8,192 bases of DNA from Myxococcales bacterium. Lineage in GTDB: Bacteria; Myxococcota_A; Polyangia; Polyangiales; Houyiibacteriaceae. The position numbers and the translations under genes were made by a program. This document shows, piece after piece, positions 5,924 through 8,192 of this stretch. Where the stretch lies: assembly GCA_013002645.1 (NCBI GenBank), contig JABDJF010000439.1, forward strand, positions 1 to 8,192, in the 5' to 3' direction. The notes beneath the pieces were generated by a model. The model made no database searches. It was not told the DNA's origin and saw nothing but the letters and a program-made list of their open reading frames with translations. How positions within the stretch are numbered: the stretch's first letter is position 1; every line of letters starts with the position of its first letter.

Positions 5924-6571
5924 TCAATGAGTCTGAAGGTGCGGCGGGGCAGGCGAATCACTGCGTCGGAAAAGGCAGTAGACGAAACTCTGACCGTGAC
6001 CTGTCGGCGTATTGTGCAGTTCCCGTCGCGTGTCCACGAGGTCAAAGCCTTCACCGAGCTCCGCGAGGAGCGAGCTTGGGTTGTACCGGACAACGGGAAG
6101 ACCACTGCAGCGCACGGGACCATCGTCGGCGAACGTCGCGAAGATCGCGTATCCGCCGACCTCTAGCGATTTCTTCAACGCGTGCACGTAGGCGGCTCGG
6201 TCGCTTGCCTCGGTGAGGAAGTGGAAGACGGCACGGTCATGCCAAATGTCGAACGTTTCCTGGATGGGGGCCGATGTGATGTCTGCCTCGATCCAGTGAA
6301 CTCGGTCTGCCTGTGCAGCAAGCCGCCTCTTCGTTGCTTCGAGCGCGGACGGCGCTAGGTCCAGAACGCTCACATTCTGGTAGCCCTGCGCGAGGAGCTC
6401 ATCGACGAGATGCGAGGTGCCCCCGCCAATGTCGATGATCCGCGTTGCCGGGCTAGAACAAGCGGTGCCGATAAGCGCGAGAGACGCCTCCGGACGAAGC
6501 TGGAACCAGCTGTGCTTGTCAGGTGCCTTGGAGCTGTAGACTTGTTCCCAATGTTCGCGTCGATCTGTCAT
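5924..6571 (-). CDS. Class I SAM-dependent methyltransferase
   Basis: A 215-residue Rossmann-fold methyltransferase. It opens with HWEQVYSSKAPDKHSWFQ, typical of this small-methyltransferase group. Motif I is IIDIGGGTS (45-53), the acidic residue after strand 2 is D71 (VLDLAPSALE), the adenine-side acid is D97 (EADIT), and motif IV is DIWHDRAVFHFL (108-119). ATFADDGPVRCSGLPVVRY (145-163) and HNTPTGHGQSF (186-196) are further recognisable stretches. The acceptor substrate is unknown; small-molecule or thiol/metalloid methylation is possible, but nothing here proves it. The frame is open back to an ATG at 6658, but the start at 6571 matches the usual N-terminus. Its likely ribosome site (GGGGA) lies inside a strong inverted repeat. 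It is divergent from the efflux gene and shares its upstream region, so joint regulation is likely. Confidence 0.85.
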   Translation of the reverse strand: MTDRREHWEQVYSSKAPDKHSWFQLRPEASLALIGTACSSPATRIIDIGGGTSHLVDELLAQGYQNVSVLDLAPSALEATKRRLAAQADRVHWIEADITSAPIQETFDIWHDRAVFHFLTEASDRAAYVHALKKSLEVGGYAIFATFADDGPVRCSGLPVVRYNPSSLLAELGEGFDLVDTRRELHNTPTGHGQSFVYCLFRRSDSPAPPHLQTH

Positions 6572-6577
6572 TCGGTG

Positions 6578-6594
6578 GGTCCCCGATGGGGACC
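6578..6594 (-). promoter_or_regulatory. Hairpin covering the methyltransferase ribosome site
   Basis: Read on the minus strand: GGTCCCC-ATC-GGGGACC, a perfect 7-bp, GC-rich stem with a three-base loop, ending six bases before the ATG at 6571. The only Shine-Dalgarno-like bases (GGGGA) lie in the 3' arm, so the folded mRNA would hide them. A second palindrome, GACCATGGTC (6591-6600), overlaps its outer end. It could instead be an operator. Confidence 0.45.
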
Positions 6595-6667
6595 ATGGTC
6601 TGAACCGCCTGGCGTCGTCCAAGGATACATTGGTCTCAGCGATCACCGGGTCAACCAATGCCGACCT

Positions 6668-6684
6668 GTAACTGTCTTAGTTAC
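6668..6684. promoter_or_regulatory. Operator-like dyad, copy 1 (GTAACT-N5-AGTTAC)
   Basis: GTAACT and AGTTAC are perfect 6-bp arms around GTCTT, 17 bp in total. The site is 97 bp before the methyltransferase start and about 88 bp before the small leader ORF, centrally in the divergent region. Ten of its 17 bases match copy 2 at identical positions, including all the fixed arm positions. Geometry fits a dimeric helix-turn-helix repressor; the family cannot be named from this. Confidence 0.55.
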
Positions 6685-6690
6685 TTGGGC

Positions 6691-6707
6691 GTGACCGAGA
6701 CAGTCAC
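6691..6707. promoter_or_regulatory. Operator-like dyad, copy 2 (GTGACC-N5-AGTCAC)
   Basis: GTGAC and GTCAC are perfect 5-bp arms in a 17-bp dyad, starting 23 bp after copy 1. Differences from copy 1 in the arms are mainly compensating (A/G on the left matched by T/C on the right), giving the shared form GTRACY-N5-AGTYAC. It directly follows TTGGGC (6685-6690), a weak -35 candidate; no convincing -10 follows. Confidence 0.55.
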
Positions 6708-6755
6708 AGACTGCGGCCAGAGCCACGAAAGCGGCAACATTTGGAGGACAGCCTG

Positions 6756-6803
6756 TTGGCACAGGACGTGCAGCTTCGCGCCCGAGTAGACTCGGACCCT
6801 TGA
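6756..6803 (+). CDS. Possible 15-codon leader peptide ahead of the efflux gene
   Basis: TTG at 6756 opens a 15-codon ORF (MAQDVQLRARVDSDP) ending in TGA 6801-6803, which overlaps the efflux ATG by one base (TGATG). GGAGGA at 6743-6748, seven bases before the TTG, is the strongest Shine-Dalgarno in this region, while the efflux ATG itself has no good one. That arrangement suggests translational coupling. The peptide has no obvious regulatory run of codons. Chance cannot be excluded for so short an ORF. Confidence 0.4.
   Translation: MAQDVQLRARVDSDP
6782..6795 (+). promoter_or_regulatory. Small hairpin before the efflux start codon
   Basis: CCGAG-TAGA-CTCGG forms a 5-bp stem with a four-base loop, ending seven bases before ATG 6803. 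It occupies the position where a ribosome binding site should be and lies inside the tiny leader ORF. A ribosome translating that ORF would melt it, allowing restart at the ATG. Confidence 0.35.
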
Positions 6804-8192
6804 TGTACGAAATTCAGCAGAAGCCACGGCGCCCTATCCTCTCAGCAACATTCAGCACGCTCTTGCTGGTGGGGTGCGGCAGCCAAATCGCGAAGCAGTC
6901 CCGGTCGGATTTCGATCGGGTATACCAACGGCTGGACCAGCCTGCCCTTGTTCACGGCGAGCACGATGACTCGGGCCCTGAGGAGCATCTTGAACCTCTC
7001 GGCACGCTACCCAGCTACATCGCAAGGGCCTTTGCCAATAGCCCCGAGCTACGCGCCTCGTTCGAGGCATGGCGGGCCGCTCTGGCGCGGCCGGCGCAGG
7101 CTCGCAAGCTGCCTGAGCTCTTGCTCACGTACGGAGGGTTTATCCGTTCGGTAGAAACCCGAGTGGGCCCCCAAAGGCACCGCCTCGGTGCCATGCAGTG
7201 GTTCCCCTGGCCCAGCCGGCTTACTGCCGGCGTGGACGCCGCGGGCTATGCAGCACTTTCCTCTCAGCAACGCTTCGAAGCGCATGCACTTGACGTCGCG
7301 GCGCAAGTGGCGCGCGCGTACTGGAAACTTTGGTTCATTCAGAAGAACAAACTCGTCCAACGCGACCAACGCGAGATCCTGGTCAGCTTCTCCAAACAAG
7401 TTCGCGCCCGTCTAGAGTCGGGAGGGACCGGCCTGTCGGATCTCGCACAAGTGGACTTGTCCATCTCTCGGATTAGCGATGTGATCGCAGGCCTCGACGA
7501 GGCAGAGCGCGCCGCGACAGCAGAGCTCGTTCGCGTCATCGGCGCCGACGACGGCACCGCGACTCCCATTCGGCCGGAGCTCGATCCCCCTCCTGCTTTG
7601 CTGCCTGCACCCGGAGAGAGCGAGCTCAAGGCAGCCGCGATTGAACACCCTCGAGTGACCTCTATGGCCTCGATGTCTGCGTCAGCCGATGAACGGGCGC
7701 GAGCGGTCAAAGGAGAGCGGGCACCTTCGCTCGGGCTAGGACTCGACTGGATCGTCACTGGGGACGCGCCGAACCCGGGCACACCCGATAGCGGCCAGGA
7801 CGCAGTGATCGGCGTGGTCGGCGTCAAGGTACCGGTGTCGGGTGGCGCATACAGGGCTGCCGAACAAGAGGCTCGGGCCGAAAGTGCGATGTACCGAGCC
7901 CGTGAGCGCGCGGCCCGTGACCGAGCGGTTTCGGAGCTTGAACAGACTCTGGCCAACCTTCGCGACGCAGTTCGTAGGGTGCGCCTCTACGAAACCACCC
8001 TCGTACCGCAGGCAGAGACGACCTACAGCTCGACAGCGGATGGCTACCAGAGTGGGAGGTCATCGTTGGCGGAGGTGCTGATGGCCGAGAAGGATCTTCT
8101 CGAGCTCGCGTTGGGCTTGTTCGAGGCGCACGCCGCCTACGGAACGATCTGGGCCGAACTCGAGCGTGTCGTCGGCCAACCCGTACCCACTC
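6803..8192 (+). CDS. TolC/OprM-type outer-membrane efflux lipoprotein (3' partial)
   Basis: Outer-membrane channel of a tripartite export system, working with a periplasmic adaptor and an inner-membrane pump. The 463 residues visible run off the right edge and are nearly complete for the family. A signal peptide with basic start (KPRRP) and hydrophobic core ends in lipobox LVGC, so Cys25 should be lipidated as in OprM. The two-repeat build is visible: the first half has helix PELRASFEAWRAAL (81-94), a barrel segment with FPWPSRL (134-140), and long helices to about 247 (VRVIG). The second half has a barrel segment near 310-346 and long coiled helices, with LVPQAETTYSSTADGYQSGRS (400-420), the typical family signature, near the end. 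A proline-rich linker (256-272) joins the halves. The FPWP motif recalls channels of metal (CusC/CzcC-like) exporters, but the substrate is not shown. The ATG at 6803 is the only sensible start in this frame before an upstream TGA at 6692. Confidence 0.85.
   Translation, partial: MYEIQQKPRRPILSATFSTLLLVGCGSQIAKQSRSDFDRVYQRLDQPALVHGEHDDSGPEEHLEPLGTLPSYIARAFANSPELRASFEAWRAALARPAQARKLPELLLTYGGFIRSVETRVGPQRHRLGAMQWFPWPSRLTAGVDAAGYAALSSQQRFEAHALDVAAQVARAYWKLWFIQKNKLVQRDQREILVSFSKQVRARLESGGTGLSDLAQVDLSISRISDVIAGLDEAERAATAELVRVIGADDGTATPIRPELDPPPALLPAPGESELKAAAIEHPRVTSMASMSASADERARAVKGERAPSLGLGLDWIVTGDAPNPGTPDSGQDAVIGVVGVKVPVSGGAYRAAEQEARAESAMYRARERAARDRAVSELEQTLANLRDAVRRVRLYETTLVPQAETTYSSTADGYQSGRSSLAEVLMAEKDLLELALGLFEAHAAYGTIWAELERVVGQPVPT

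Noticed and set aside
5755..6123. Minus-strand ORF of 122 codons overlapping the methyltransferase 3' end
   Set aside because: More than half of it lies over the methyltransferase in another frame, and the translation has no recognisable feature.
6569..6658. Longer methyltransferase starting at ATG 6658
   Set aside because: The extra 29 residues do not resemble the family N-terminus, and they would run through the palindromic region; MTDRREHWEQVY is the typical start.
7339..7956. Minus-strand ORF of 205 codons inside the efflux gene
   Set aside because: It is a shadow of the conserved TolC-type coding frame; the translation is serine/arginine/alanine-rich without a domain.

Overview
The window comes from a GC-rich, Gram-negative bacterium. 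The replicative polymerase has an intact-looking Zn-type PHP domain, and the last gene encodes an outer-membrane channel lipoprotein. The overall style suggests a myxobacterium or other former 'deltaproteobacterium', but that assignment is inferred from protein style, not from a search.

Left part (1-4199, plus strand): dnaE, the DNA polymerase III alpha subunit, enters from the left edge without its first few dozen codons. It is complete at its 3' end, except that an in-frame TAG at 2274-2276 splits it into a PHP/polymerase part and a clamp-binding/OB part. The frame is open on both sides and the sequence is otherwise conserved. Three bases after the dnaE stop comes mutH, the GATC-specific mismatch-repair endonuclease, with all recognisable catalytic residues. 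The two look like one replication/repair transcription unit, and the dnaE-mutH stretch is rich in GATC.

Middle (4221-5306, minus strand): an extended short-chain dehydrogenase/NAD-epimerase converges on mutH with a 21-bp gap. Upstream of its start lie a concentric inverted repeat and, pointing the other way, a promoter-like sequence. That sequence leads into the 5' half of a tRNA-Lys(UUU) gene, which loses its T arm and 3' acceptor strand after the anticodon stem.

Gene-poor scar (about 5481-5923): after the broken tRNA there is one small unrecognised minus-strand ORF with a good ribosome binding site, and two exact copies of a 25-bp repeat built on a 15-bp palindrome, 246 bp apart. This resembles the remains of a mobile-element insertion, but no integrase or transposase is visible.

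Right part (5924-8192): a small SAM-dependent methyltransferase (minus) and a TolC/OprM-type outer-membrane efflux lipoprotein (plus, running off the right edge) are divergently transcribed. Between them are two 17-bp operator-like dyads sharing GTRACY-N5-AGTYAC. Both genes also have a short inverted repeat immediately before the start codon. The efflux gene is preceded by a tiny ORF with a strong Shine-Dalgarno sequence whose stop overlaps the efflux start (TGATG). This looks like a regulated export locus with control at both transcription and translation. Its inner-membrane pump and adaptor would be expected beyond the right edge.
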